Positions 50,423 to 58,393 of a stretch of 64,000 nucleotides of DNA are shown in pieces (positions within the stretch are counted from its first letter, which is position 1; every line of letters starts with the position of its first letter). The DNA lies in NCBI GenBank assembly GCA_030159235.1, contig BSBG01000011.1, forward strand, positions 45,335 to 109,334, in the 5' to 3' direction. Position numbers and translations under genes: made by a program. Under the pieces are notes generated by a model, which made no database searches, was not told the DNA's origin, and saw only the letters and a list, made by a program, of their open reading frames with translations. The stretch is from Bacillus safensis. GTDB taxonomy: Bacteria; Bacillota; Bacilli; Bacillales; Bacillaceae.

Positions 50423-51643
50423 GTGAGTGAATTACTGGCAACATACGTATTAACACATCGAGAGGATGAACAAATAAACCGAAAAGCGGAGCAGATCGCA
50501 CTTGGTTTAACAGTTGGATCATGGACGGATTTGCCGCAGCTCAAAAAGGAGCAGCTTCAAAAGCACAAAGGCCGAGTAGAAAAAATATCAGAAAAGGTTG
50601 CTCCAGCCGAAAATGGCCTCTATCAATCAGTGGTGACTATTGCTTATCCTGAGGTAAACTTTTCAGCTGATCTACCAGCTGTTTTCACGACGATTTTTGG
50701 AAAGCTTTCACTAGACGGAAAAGTGAAGCTAGTCGATATTGAATTTTCTGAAGGGTTTAAAAAAAGCCTGCCAGGACCGGTATTTGGAATTGATGGCATA
50801 CGAAAAAAATTAGACGTGTTTGATCGACCATTATTGATGAGTATTTTTAAAGGCGTCATTGGCCGTGATATGGCAGATTTAAAAGAGCAGCTCCGTTTAC
50901 AGGCATTAGGCGGAGTTGACTTCATCAAAGACGATGAAATCTTATTTGAAAGTCCATTAGCCCCTTTTGAGGAACGGATCAAAGAAGGAAAACAGATTTT
51001 AAAAGAAACATATGAAGAGACAGGGCACCGCACGTTGTATGCGGTCAATTTAACGGGCAGAACCTTTGACCTGAAGGATCGAGCGAGAAAGGCTGCTGAA
51101 CTCGGAGCAGATGCGCTCTTATTCAATGTCTTTGCCTACGGGCTTGATGTGATGCAAAGCTTAGCTGAGGACCCAGATATTCCATTGCCTATTATGGCGC
51201 ATCCCGCAGTGAGCGGTGCATTGACATCCTCTTCTGAATATGGATTCTCACATTCTCTTCTTTTAGGCAAATTAAATCGATATGCTGGTGCTGATTTGAG
51301 CCTCTTTCCCTCACCTTATGGATCGGTTGCACTTCCGAAAAAGGATGCCCTTGGAATCTATGAAGCTTGCGTAAAAGAGGATACGGTTCAAAAAACATTC
51401 CCAGTCCCGTCAGCAGGCATTCATCCTGGAATGGTGCCGGTATTGATCAAAGATTTTGGACTTGATCATGTGATTAACGCAGGTGGAGGCATTCATGGAC
51501 ATCCGCGGGGAGCCATCGGCGGAGGGAAAGCATTTCGTTCGATCATTGATGCAGTGATACGTGAAGAATCCATCGAGGATAAGGCAGCTTCTTGCCAAGA
51601 CTTAAAAGCGGCACTTGATCTTTGGGGAAGGGTAGCAGAATAA
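50423..51643 (+). CDS. mtnW: RuBisCO-like 2,3-diketo-5-methylthiopentyl-1-phosphate enolase
   Basis: 406 residues from GTG 50423 (GAAAGGGGATTC upstream). The protein starts [20 protein letters not shown], the usual MtnW N-terminus. Large-subunit RuBisCO fold with [14 protein letters not shown] in place of the RuBisCO G-x-D-F-x-K-x-D-E motif, which binds Mg2+. Enolises DK-MTP-1-P. The frame is open upstream into the leader, but the ribosome binding site and family start select the GTG. First gene of the four-gene mtnWXBD operon. Confidence 0.96.
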   Translation: MSELLATYVLTHREDEQINRKAEQIALGLTVGSWTDLPQLKKEQLQKHKGRVEKISEKVAPAENGLYQSVVTIAYPEVNFSADLPAVFTTIFGKLSLDGKVKLVDIEFSEGFKKSLPGPVFGIDGIRKKLDVFDRPLLMSIFKGVIGRDMADLKEQLRLQALGGVDFIKDDEILFESPLAPFEERIKEGKQILKETYEETGHRTLYAVNLTGRTFDLKDRARKAAELGADALLFNVFAYGLDVMQSLAEDPDIPLPIMAHPAVSGALTSSSEYGFSHSLLLGKLNRYAGADLSLFPSPYGSVALPKKDALGIYEACVKEDTVQKTFPVPSAGIHPGMVPVLIKDFGLDHVINAGGGIHGHPRGAIGGGKAFRSIIDAVIREESIEDKAASCQDLKAALDLWGRVAE

Positions 51644-52339
51644 ATGAAAAAACCAATTGTATGCTGTGATTTTGATGGAACGATTACGAAAAATGATAAT
51701 ATCATCCGCATTATGAAACAGTTCGCACCAAGTGAATGGACGAAGCTGAAGGATGGGGTCCTGTCAAAGGAGATCACCATTCAAGAAGGCGTCGGGCAGA
51801 TGTTTCAATTACTGACGAGTGATCAGAAGGAAGCCATTCAGTCGTTTATTTTAGAGGATACAGAGATTCGAGAAGGATTTAAACAATTTGTGGATGAGAT
51901 AAAAAAAGCAGACATTCCTTTCTATGTACTTAGCGGCGGTATGGACTTTTTTGTCTACCCTATCCTCGAAGGTCTTGTCGATCGAAACGATATTTATTGC
52001 AATCATGCGTCATTTCTAGAAGACCACATTCAGATTGAATGGCCGCATGCCTGTGATACGCAATGTCAAAATGGCTGCGGATGCTGCAAGCCCTCGATCA
52101 TTCGAAAGCTGACTCATGAAAATGACTTCATCATCATGATTGGAGATTCAGTGACCGATGTCGAGGCGGCGAAACATGCGGATCTCACGTTTGCACGCGA
52201 CTACTTGCTCAATGAATGTCAAGAGCTTGGGCTCGTACATAAGGAGTATGACACATTTGTTGATTTACACACGCAATTTGTTCAAATAAAGGAAGTGAAG
52301 GAATGGCAGATGCAAAAAGCAAACGCTGGCAGGAGCTAG
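51644..52339 (+). CDS. mtnX: 2-hydroxy-3-keto-5-methylthiopentenyl-1-phosphate phosphatase
   Basis: 231 residues, HAD fold. Motif I is CCDFDGTIT with D9 nucleophile and D11; motif III/IV is [14 protein letters not shown] cysteine-rich insert [17 protein letters not shown] (about 133-149) could bind zinc. Dephosphorylates HK-MTPenyl-1-P to the acireductone. ATG follows mtnW with no gap, and mtnB overlaps its end by 37 bases, so the operon is tightly coupled. Confidence 0.95.
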   Translation: MKKPIVCCDFDGTITKNDNIIRIMKQFAPSEWTKLKDGVLSKEITIQEGVGQMFQLLTSDQKEAIQSFILEDTEIREGFKQFVDEIKKADIPFYVLSGGMDFFVYPILEGLVDRNDIYCNHASFLEDHIQIEWPHACDTQCQNGCGCCKPSIIRKLTHENDFIIMIGDSVTDVEAAKHADLTFARDYLLNECQELGLVHKEYDTFVDLHTQFVQIKEVKEWQMQKANAGRS

Positions 52340-52941
52340 CAGACGTTAAACGTGAACTGGCACAAAGAGACTGGTTTTTCGGAACAAGCGGTAATTTATC
52401 GATCAAGGTGTCGGATGATCCAATCACGTTTTTGGTGACGGCAAGCGGTAAAGATAAACGAAAAGAAACGAAAGAAGATTTTGTGTTAGTGAATGCGGCT
52501 GGCCAGCCTCATGATCCGAACGAGCCGCTTAGACCATCAGCTGAAACATTGCTTCACACATACGTGTATGAGCGGACGAAAGCAGGATGCTGCCTCCATG
52601 TTCATACAATCGATAATAATGTGATGTCTGAGCTGTATGGGGATAAAGGTGAGATTCGTTTTAAAGGAAACGAAATCATCAAAGCGCTTGGTTATTGGGA
52701 AGAGGATGCAGAAGTGTCGATTCCGATTATTGAAAATCCAGCTCATATTCCGCATCTTGCAGAGCAATTTTCAAAACATCTGACAGAAAAGTCGGCATCA
52801 GGTGCTGTGCTCATTCGCAATCATGGCATTACTGTGTGGGGAAAAACAGCCTTTGAAGCAAAGCGAGTATTAGAGGCATATGAATTTTTATTTACCTATC
52901 ATTTAAAATTAGCGCTTTATCAAAAACAGCTTGTTAGATAA
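52303..52941 (+). CDS. mtnB: Methylthioribulose-1-phosphate dehydratase
   Basis: 212 residues, class II aldolase fold. Dehydrates MTRu-1-P to DK-MTP-1-P. Zinc ligands are in [11 protein letters not shown] (H99, H101) and the later IRNHG region (about His 174); E81 is in [12 protein letters not shown] 52303 lies inside mtnX with GGAAGTGAAGGA upstream. The reaction order in the pathway (MtnA, MtnB, MtnW, MtnX, MtnD) is not the gene order. Length equals the B. subtilis type. Confidence 0.95.
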   Translation: MADAKSKRWQELADVKRELAQRDWFFGTSGNLSIKVSDDPITFLVTASGKDKRKETKEDFVLVNAAGQPHDPNEPLRPSAETLLHTYVYERTKAGCCLHVHTIDNNVMSELYGDKGEIRFKGNEIIKALGYWEEDAEVSIPIIENPAHIPHLAEQFSKHLTEKSASGAVLIRNHGITVWGKTAFEAKRVLEAYEFLFTYHLKLALYQKQLVR

Positions 52942-52957
52942 AAAGGAGGAAAAGCAC

Positions 52958-53488
52958 ATGGCAACAATTTTGATTCATAACGAAGAGAACACCTTACTTG
53001 AGAACGAGCAAGAGGTAGCAGCATATTTAGAAAACCAAGAGGTCATTTATGAGCATTGGGATATTGAAAAGCTGCCAAGCCGTTTATCAGAAAAGTATGA
53101 TTTAGCTGATGAGGAAAAGGAAGAGATTTTGACTGTTTTCCAAAAGGAAATCCAAAGTATATCTGAAAAAAGAGGATACAAAGCGCAGGATGTGATTTCA
53201 TTATCTGATGCCACGCCGAATCTTGATGAGCTGCTCCAAAACTTTAAACGTGAGCATCACCATACAGATGACGAAGTACGCTTTATTGTGAGCGGGCACG
53301 GAATCTTTGCTATTCAAGGCAAGGATGGCGTCTTTTTTGATGTAAGACTGGATCCGGGCGATTTAATTTCTGTGCCGCCAAATATTCGTCATTACTTTAC
53401 ACTTCAAGAGGATCGCAAAGTGGTCGCAGTTCGCATATTTGTCACAACTGAGGGCTGGGTGCCAATTTACGAGGAAGAAACGGTTTAA
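52958..53488 (+). CDS. mtnD: Acireductone dioxygenase
   Basis: 176 residues, cupin fold. Oxidises 1,2-dihydroxy-3-keto-5-methylthiopentene to formate and 4-methylthio-2-oxobutyrate with Fe2+ (or to CO and methylthiopropionate with Ni2+). The metal ligands are H100, H102, E106 (EHHHTDDEVRF) and H145 (RHYFTLQ). ATG 52958 follows AAGGAGGAAAAG. Last gene of the operon, followed by a terminator. Confidence 0.96.
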   Translation: MATILIHNEENTLLENEQEVAAYLENQEVIYEHWDIEKLPSRLSEKYDLADEEKEEILTVFQKEIQSISEKRGYKAQDVISLSDATPNLDELLQNFKREHHHTDDEVRFIVSGHGIFAIQGKDGVFFDVRLDPGDLISVPPNIRHYFTLQEDRKVVAVRIFVTTEGWVPIYEEETV

Positions 53489-53491
53489 TGT

Positions 53492-53536
53492 AGAGCTGAT
53501 CATTCCGCATGAGGCGGAAGATCAGCTTTTTTTTAG
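53492..53536 (+). terminator. mtnWXBD operon terminator
   Basis: AGCTGATC, with inner TTCCGC/GCGGAA, GATCAGCTTTTTTTT. Confidence 0.88.
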
Positions 53537-53624
53537 GAAAATAGACATGAAATGAGAAAGAAAATAGTTGATTTTGATCTTCTGCATAGGATAAAATTCT
53601 GTTTAATCAATGTGTCAGTCCTGG

Positions 53625-53660
53625 CCAAATTTGAAGTTTACCCCCAAATTTGATTGGGTA
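53625..53660 (+). repeat. Short direct repeat and hairpin upstream of spo0E
   Basis: CCAAATTTG occurs at 53625-53633 and 53644-53652 (19-bp period). The second copy also forms CCCAA/TTGGG with the bases that follow. It lies about 130 bp before spo0E, upstream of TATAAT (about 53733). Possible regulator site, unproven. Confidence 0.4.
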
Positions 53661-53787
53661 AAAGGTCTTTAGGCTGTAAAAAATTAAATAAAATAAGCAT
53701 ATTTAATTTAATTTACAAATAAAGTATAATTTTGGTGTCAGATCAATTTGAGCATAGACAGTCGAAATCATTGCGGGAGCTGAGATC

Positions 53788-54030
53788 ATGAATATTTATG
53801 TAAGGAAAGAACAATTGCTGATGTCCATTGATGAGAAGCGAAAACAGATGGTAGAAGCTGCTCAAGAGGAGGGCTACACTGGTGAGACGACAATTAAATA
53901 TAGCCAAGAATTGGACAACCTGATGAATGAGTATCAGCATCTTCTTTTTCATGAGAAACAATCTGCCCCCTCCTTTCATGATCTTGTATCTCAAATGAGT
54001 CTTCTATCTGTGAACCGTCCCTCTTATTGA
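53788..54030 (+). CDS. spo0E: Spo0E-like Spo0A-P phosphatase
   Basis: 80 residues. The family helix-loop-helix has the signature SQELDNLMNEYQHL (about 38-51; S-Q-E-L-D). Spo0E dephosphorylates Spo0A-P and delays sporulation. The gene lies before kinD in the same order as in B. subtilis. GGGAGCTG precedes ATG 53788. Opposing kinase genes kinE and kinD in this window feed the same relay. Confidence 0.92.
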   Translation: MNIYVRKEQLLMSIDEKRKQMVEAAQEEGYTGETTIKYSQELDNLMNEYQHLLFHEKQSAPSFHDLVSQMSLLSVNRPSY

Positions 54031-54067
54031 CATAAAAAACCGGTCTTGCATAAGCAAAACCGGCTGA
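54029..54067 (-). terminator. kinD terminator
   Basis: On the minus strand CCGGTTTTGC, TTAT loop, GCAAGACCGGTTTTTT (one G-U pair). It can also serve spo0E weakly. Confidence 0.75.
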
Positions 54068-54076
54068 ATTCTTCAG

Positions 54077-55585
54077 CTATACTGAGTGAGCAGAAGGAAG
54101 CATGATGATGACAGTTGTTCCTTTATTCACATCACTTTGAATATCAATTGTCCCGCCATACATCGAAATGATTCGTTTACACACGACAAGCCCAAGACCT
54201 GTGCCTTTTTCCTTCGACGTAATAAAAGGGAGGAAGATATGCTTTAACATCTCTTCTGGTATGCCTTCACCTGTATCTTTCACTTTAATGATGACATGTT
54301 CTTTTTCAGCCTCAATTACAATCTTCAAATGACCACCGTTTGGCATCGCTTCTAAAGAGTTCTTTGCTACATTTAATACGACTTGCTTAATATGATCCTT
54401 CGTGCAATACACGCCAACATCTTGAATCGTATTGATTTGCAAATCCACCTCGACATTATAAAGGTTCGCTTCAGAGAAAACGATTGGCATGATTTCACTT
54501 ACAATTTCTTTTACAGAGTTATTCTGCCATTTTTCTGCCGTTGGTTTCCCTAATACAAGAAATTCACTGACGATTTGGTTGATCCGTTTAATTTCTTCCT
54601 CGATGACAGAAAAATAAAGCTGATCTTCTTCTGAATGATACTTCTTTTGCAATAGCTGGATAAATCCGCTGATGCCTGTTAATGGGTTGCGAATTTCGTG
54701 TGCCGTACTTGCAGCGAGTGTTCCAATCAATTCAAGCTTTTGCGCTTCGTTTTGATGGCGTTCCTGCTGAGTTTGCCGTCTTAACACGATATATTGGACA
54801 AGTGTGAATAAAATATTTAATAAAATAAAAGCACTGGATAAAGGGATCAGCATAACAGACAGCACTTCACTTGTTGAAGCACGCTGCGGAAAGACCTCCA
54901 GCTTCCAGCTGTTTTCATCTAAATAGGTAGACACGGTGCTGTCATTTTCGGATACTGGCTGTGGCCCGCTTGTAAACACGACATGTCCATTTTGGTTCAG
55001 CATCTTAAAATGAAGATCAGGGTTCAATACATTCATAATGTTTCTTAAATAATCAATTTGAATGGCGGCAACCAGCACATTGGTGACGTCTTCATTTTCA
55101 TCCAGAACAGGCACACAAATGGAGAGAATCCGCTGTTTTGTAATTCGACTCACATAGTTGTCTGTGATCACGGTCTGCTTGGTCACTTGAATGCGTTTAA
55201 AATAATCTCTAAATGATAGGTTGATTTTTTCCTTTAACGGAGTGGTGCTTGCTGTTACATTTCCTTTTTTGTCTAGGAGATACAGACCTGAAAAACGAGG
55301 TTCTTGTTTATAGATTTTCTCTAGGATGTTTTGTACTTTTTTCGTCTCAAGAGGCTGGTCAAATCCCATGGCAAGGGAAGTTAATCTCGCTTCTGTTTCA
55401 CTAATTAAATAATTCATTTGGTTTTTGTGAATATTTAACATAAGTGTAGCAGTTTGTTTGTTTTTTAAATCGATTTTTTCAGTTTCTTTTTCATAGATAA
55501 AATAACTAATGATTAGGGTTGGAAGCATGACCAAAATAAGGTAAAGCCTGATCTTCTTCCAAAACCCTTTCAGTATACTCATCAT
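54077..55585 (-). CDS. kinD: Sporulation and biofilm sensor kinase KinD
   Basis: 502 residues. Span about 12-30, extracellular Cache-type sensor (about 35-240) with YLLDKKGNVTASTT and YFKRIQVTKQTVITD, span about 244-268, HisKA H296 (STAHEIRNPLTGISG), ATPase with NVAKNSLEAMPNGG, DTGEGIP, KGTGLGLVV. KinD phosphorylates Spo0F and ties matrix production to sporulation. Two start ATGs follow TTGGAG. Divergent from mhqR. B. subtilis KinD is similar in length (506 by recollection). Confidence 0.93.
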   Translation of the reverse strand: MMSILKGFWKKIRLYLILVMLPTLIISYFIYEKETEKIDLKNKQTATLMLNIHKNQMNYLISETEARLTSLAMGFDQPLETKKVQNILEKIYKQEPRFSGLYLLDKKGNVTASTTPLKEKINLSFRDYFKRIQVTKQTVITDNYVSRITKQRILSICVPVLDENEDVTNVLVAAIQIDYLRNIMNVLNPDLHFKMLNQNGHVVFTSGPQPVSENDSTVSTYLDENSWKLEVFPQRASTSEVLSVMLIPLSSAFILLNILFTLVQYIVLRRQTQQERHQNEAQKLELIGTLAASTAHEIRNPLTGISGFIQLLQKKYHSEEDQLYFSVIEEEIKRINQIVSEFLVLGKPTAEKWQNNSVKEIVSEIMPIVFSEANLYNVEVDLQINTIQDVGVYCTKDHIKQVVLNVAKNSLEAMPNGGHLKIVIEAEKEHVIIKVKDTGEGIPEEMLKHIFLPFITSKEKGTGLGLVVCKRIISMYGGTIDIQSDVNKGTTVIIMLPSAHSV

Positions 55586-55719
55586 TCATCGCTCCAACGT
55601 ATTACCTAATAGACTTATTATAGCATTGAACCTATCTTTATTACGATGACTTGTGTGATTTTTAAAAAATTAGGTGATTCGTTCTGGTCTCATTTTCATG
55701 CTAAAGATGGATCAAGATG

Positions 55720-55748
55720 TTGACATTTTACTTATTGTTTATTAATGT
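55720..55748 (+). promoter_or_regulatory. mhqR promoter
   Basis: TTGACA (55720-55725), 17-bp spacer, TAATGT (55743-55748). An AT-rich region downstream may hold the MhqR operator, but no clean palindrome is visible. Confidence 0.6.
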
Positions 55749-55786
55749 CACATTAGTGGGTTGCATTTCATAAAGGATGATAAAAA

Positions 55787-56242
55787 ATGGAAAATCATAA
55801 TGTTGAAAAATCTTTGAAATTATTTATTGTATTATCTCGTGCCTATCGCTCAATTAATCATCACATGAACAAACATATTGTGAAGCACGGACTGAATCCA
55901 ACTGAATTTGCTGTACTGGAATTGTTGTATCATAAAGGTGATCAGCCGCTTCAGCAAATTGGTGATAAGATTTTACTTGCAAGCGGCAGCATCACGTATG
56001 TGGTCGATAAATTGGAGAAGAAAGAACTTCTCAGTCGTAAGGCTTGTGCAGAAGATCGCAGGGTGACCTTTGCGCATATTACCAAGCAAGGACGAGCTTT
56101 GCTTGATGACATCTTCCCAGATCATGCGAAAGAAATTCATGAGATGATCAGTGTCCTGAGCGAAGAAGAGAAGGATGCCTGTATCGATATGCTCAAGCAT
56201 GTGGGACTACGTGCAAAGCATTTATATGATCATAAAGAATAA
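55787..56242 (+). CDS. mhqR: MarR-type quinone/azo-compound regulator MhqR
   Basis: 151 residues. The winged helix contains NPTEFAVLELLYHKGDQPLQ and LLASGSITYVVDKLEKKELL, with a wing at AEDRRVTFAHITKQG. B. subtilis MhqR (YkvE) represses mhqA, mhqNOP and azoR2, protecting against catechol and quinones; its neighbour there is motB, as here. AAGGATG precedes ATG 55787. It resembles YkoM at 30.3 kb closely. Its targets are not in the window. Confidence 0.92.
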   Translation: MENHNVEKSLKLFIVLSRAYRSINHHMNKHIVKHGLNPTEFAVLELLYHKGDQPLQQIGDKILLASGSITYVVDKLEKKELLSRKACAEDRRVTFAHITKQGRALLDDIFPDHAKEIHEMISVLSEEEKDACIDMLKHVGLRAKHLYDHKE

Positions 56243-56247
56243 ATAAA

Positions 56248-56271
56248 AAAGGAAGCCGCTGGCTTCCTTTT
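56248..56271 (+). terminator. Left terminator copy flanking repeat C
   Basis: AAAGGAAGCCGC/TGGCTTCCTTTT, a strong hairpin directly after mhqR. It is repeated perfectly over 24 bp at 56443-56466. Confidence 0.85.
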
Positions 56272-56436
56272 CAGCGTGCGGACAAACCCTCGCATTCGGT
56301 GTCAGTCCTGTGCGCTGGTGCTCACGAATTTAAATCCGCTCCAGTGCTCGTCTTTCCTAGACTGCAAAGGTTTTCAGGTCACGCTGAAAAGAAGACAAAG
56401 GGCTAAAATAAAGATCATTTTAGCCCTTTGTCAACA
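56271..56436 (+). repeat. Dispersed structured repeat, copy C
   Basis: About 166 bp, homologous to copies A and B. Begins TCAGCGTGCG and contains GACAAACCCTCGCATTCGGT, GTCAGTCCTGTGCG, CTTTCCTAGACTGCAAAGG, TCACGCTGAAAA (complementary to the TCAGCGTG start). It ends with a perfect 16-bp stem GACAAAGGGCTAAAAT and complement (56394-56432). It lies between two identical 24-bp terminator hairpins. Confidence 0.88.
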
Positions 56437-56442
56437 ATCTGT

Positions 56443-56468
56443 AAAGGAAGCCGCTGGCTTCCTTTTTT
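56443..56468. terminator. Right terminator copy, after repeat C (motB side)
   Basis: AAAGGAAGCCGC/TGGCTTCCTTTTTT, a perfect duplicate of the hairpin at 56248-56271, now flanking the 3' end of motB. Confidence 0.8.
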
Positions 56469-57231
56469 ATTTTGCTTTTTTCTCAATCGGTAAAATGAGT
56501 ACTTCTACACGACGGTTTTTACTTCTTCCTTCAGCAGTATCATTTGAGGCAATTGGTTTGAATTCACCGAAGCCTTTTGTACTAAAATTCTCTTGGTCTA
56601 AGTTGCTGTTCTCAAGAAGAATATTTAAAAAGTTCACAGCACGAATGGCGCTTAAATACCAGTTGGATTCAAATTCCGAATTTCTGATCGGTACATTATC
56701 TGTATGTCCGCTAATGACAATGTCACGAGCGGGATTAATGACGAGCAGCTTTGAGATTTCTTTTGCTAACGGGACATCTTGGGGGCGGATAACTGCCCGG
56801 CCAGAATCAAAGAAGATACTGTCTTCAATCGTAATCAGCAAACCTTCATCCGTGAGCTTTGTTTCGAGCTTGGAACCAAGTTTCTTATTGGAAATGAATG
56901 AATCCACTTGCTGTTTGACCTTTGTGAGAACCGCTTGGTCTCGAGCCTTTGCTTGGGCTTCTTCCTCTTCTTCGGCTGATTTCTTGGTTTGGTCGCTCTG
57001 TTCAGTTTCTTCCGTGCTTTTCATGCTAGATTGATCCATGACACCAGTACCGCCAGTAAAGACGACATTAAAAGACTTAGCCATCTGTTCATACTTTGCC
57101 GCATCAATCGAACTAGATGCAAAAAGCACAATGAAGAGGGCGAGAAGAAGCGTCAGAAGATCGGCATAAGGGATAAGCCAAGATTCATCTACATGGTCTT
57201 CATGATCATGTTTTTTACGTTTCCTAGCCAT
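56467..57231 (-). CDS. motB: Flagellar stator protein MotB
   Basis: 254 residues. One N-terminal span with the proton-carrying Asp24 (WLIPYADLLTLLLALFIVLF), a plug region, and a C-terminal OmpA-like peptidoglycan-binding domain (IVISGHTDNVPI, LLENSNLDQENFSTKGFGEF, NRRVEVLIL). With MotA it forms the H+-driven stator. ATG 57231 follows GAAGGAG and overlaps motA by 8 bases. A longer frame upstream (to 57351) lies inside motA and is rejected. Convergent with mhqR, separated by repeat C. Confidence 0.96.
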   Translation of the reverse strand: MARKRKKHDHEDHVDESWLIPYADLLTLLLALFIVLFASSSIDAAKYEQMAKSFNVVFTGGTGVMDQSSMKSTEETEQSDQTKKSAEEEEEAQAKARDQAVLTKVKQQVDSFISNKKLGSKLETKLTDEGLLITIEDSIFFDSGRAVIRPQDVPLAKEISKLLVINPARDIVISGHTDNVPIRNSEFESNWYLSAIRAVNFLNILLENSNLDQENFSTKGFGEFKPIASNDTAEGRSKNRRVEVLILPIEKKAK

Positions 57232-58018
57232 TTTGATTTTCTCCTTCTTCAATGACAAGATTTGCACGTTCTTTTGCTGGTAAGTACATAAGAAGTTTTT
57301 GTTCAATGACTTTTGGAGATTGACCTTCAAGAACAGAAAGAATACCTTCAATCATAATCAGACGAAGCTTTACTTCTTCCTTTGATTTACGCTTCAACTT
57401 ATTGGCAAATGGATGCCATAACACATACCCGGTAAAAATCCCAAGCAGTGTGGCTACGAAGGCAGCACTAATTGCATGTCCAAGTGCTTCAATATCTCCC
57501 ATGTTTGCAAGTGCGGCAATAAGTCCGACAACGGCGCCAAGTACCCCTAGCGTCGGAGCGTATGTACCAGCTTGTGTAAAGATTAATGCGCCTGACTGAT
57601 GTCTTTCAGACATGGCGTCGACTTCTTCTGTTAAGATGTCTCGAATAAATTCAGCACTTTGGCCATCAACCGCCATGCTTAAACCATTTTTTAGAAAATC
57701 ATCATCGACTTCCTCGAGACTTGCTTCTAATGCCAAAAGACCTTCACGGCGCGCAATTTGAGCCCAGTTTGAAAAGAGAGGGATCATCTCTTGAATGGAT
57801 GGAAGCGGGCTGTCTTTAAAAATTTTACCGAACAATATTGGTGTTTTCTTAATTTCACTAGAAGGGAATGCGATGACAACAGCTGAAACCGTCCCAACAA
57901 TGATGATCAATATAGCTGCCGGGTTGATAAGAGCGGTTAGACTCACACCTTTCAAGACCATGCCGACACCAAGTGCAATAAATGCTAAAATAATACCAAT
58001 TAACGATGTTTTGTCCAT
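57224..58018 (-). CDS. motA: Flagellar motor protein MotA
   Basis: 264 residues, four membrane spans (about 4-22, 28-50, 147-170, 180-200), a large cytoplasmic loop (about 55-145) that contacts FliG, and the conserved PTLGVLGAVVGLIAAL and LLGIFTGYVLWHPF segments. Translates proton flow into rotor torque. Start ATG 58018 follows AAAGGATTTGGTGAG. First gene of motAB, downstream of a clear SigD promoter. Confidence 0.96.
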   Translation of the reverse strand: MDKTSLIGIILAFIALGVGMVLKGVSLTALINPAAILIIIVGTVSAVVIAFPSSEIKKTPILFGKIFKDSPLPSIQEMIPLFSNWAQIARREGLLALEASLEEVDDDFLKNGLSMAVDGQSAEFIRDILTEEVDAMSERHQSGALIFTQAGTYAPTLGVLGAVVGLIAALANMGDIEALGHAISAAFVATLLGIFTGYVLWHPFANKLKRKSKEEVKLRLIMIEGILSVLEGQSPKVIEQKLLMYLPAKERANLVIEEGENQNG

Positions 58019-58056
58019 TATCTCACCAAATCCTTTAACTATCTTTTTCTATAGTT

Positions 58057-58084
58057 AATATCGGTGTGTTCCAGAAGGGTTTTA
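58057..58084 (-). promoter_or_regulatory. SigD promoter of motAB
   Basis: On the minus strand TAAA, 15-bp spacer, ACCGATAT. This matches the flagellar sigma-D consensus (TAAA-N15-GCCGATAT) with one mismatch. Confidence 0.88.
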
Positions 58085-58149
58085 GTCAGAATATAAAATT
58101 AAGCCACTTTATGTGAAGAAATTTTGACGAAAGCGCTTTCTTTTTGCGC

Positions 58150-58185
58150 AAAAAGAAACTCCCTCTTACATAAAGGGAGTCTCTT
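58150..58185 (-). terminator. Terminator after a small ORF
   Basis: On the minus strand AGACTCCCT, TTATGTA loop, AGGGAGTTTCTTTTT. Confidence 0.75.
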
Positions 58186-58278
58186 TTAATCGTTTGGAGC
58201 TGTTTCATCTAAATGAAGCAGCTCTTTTAATTTTTCTTCATACATGATTTTGACAAGATCATAGCTCCAATTCATCAT
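58186..58278 (-). CDS. Small 30-residue protein between clpE and motA
   Basis: MMNWSYDLVKIMYEEKLKEL and a short acidic tail, ending TAA at 58186. GAGGTGG lies 5-8 bases before the tandem ATGs, and a terminator follows directly, so it looks like a real gene. Amphipathic helix; no family recognised. Confidence 0.55.
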   Translation of the reverse strand: MMNWSYDLVKIMYEEKLKELLHLDETAPND

Positions 58279-58393
58279 GTGATCCACCTCTTTTTCTTTT
58301 ATCGTAAAGGAAAAGAGGCGGGGGAGCGTCGGCGTTCAGATGGAACTTAGACACCGACACATGATGGAGATGCATATCATCCTAAGGATGTGA

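Noticed and set aside
53625..53660. A riboswitch or regulator site before spo0E
   Set aside because: Only a 9-bp direct repeat and a 5-bp stem are present; no known motif. It was kept as a low-confidence repeat.
56276..57034. 252-codon open frame on the + strand
   Set aside because: It is antisense to motB and runs through repeat copy C. No ribosome binding site or family pattern; motB on the other strand is certain.
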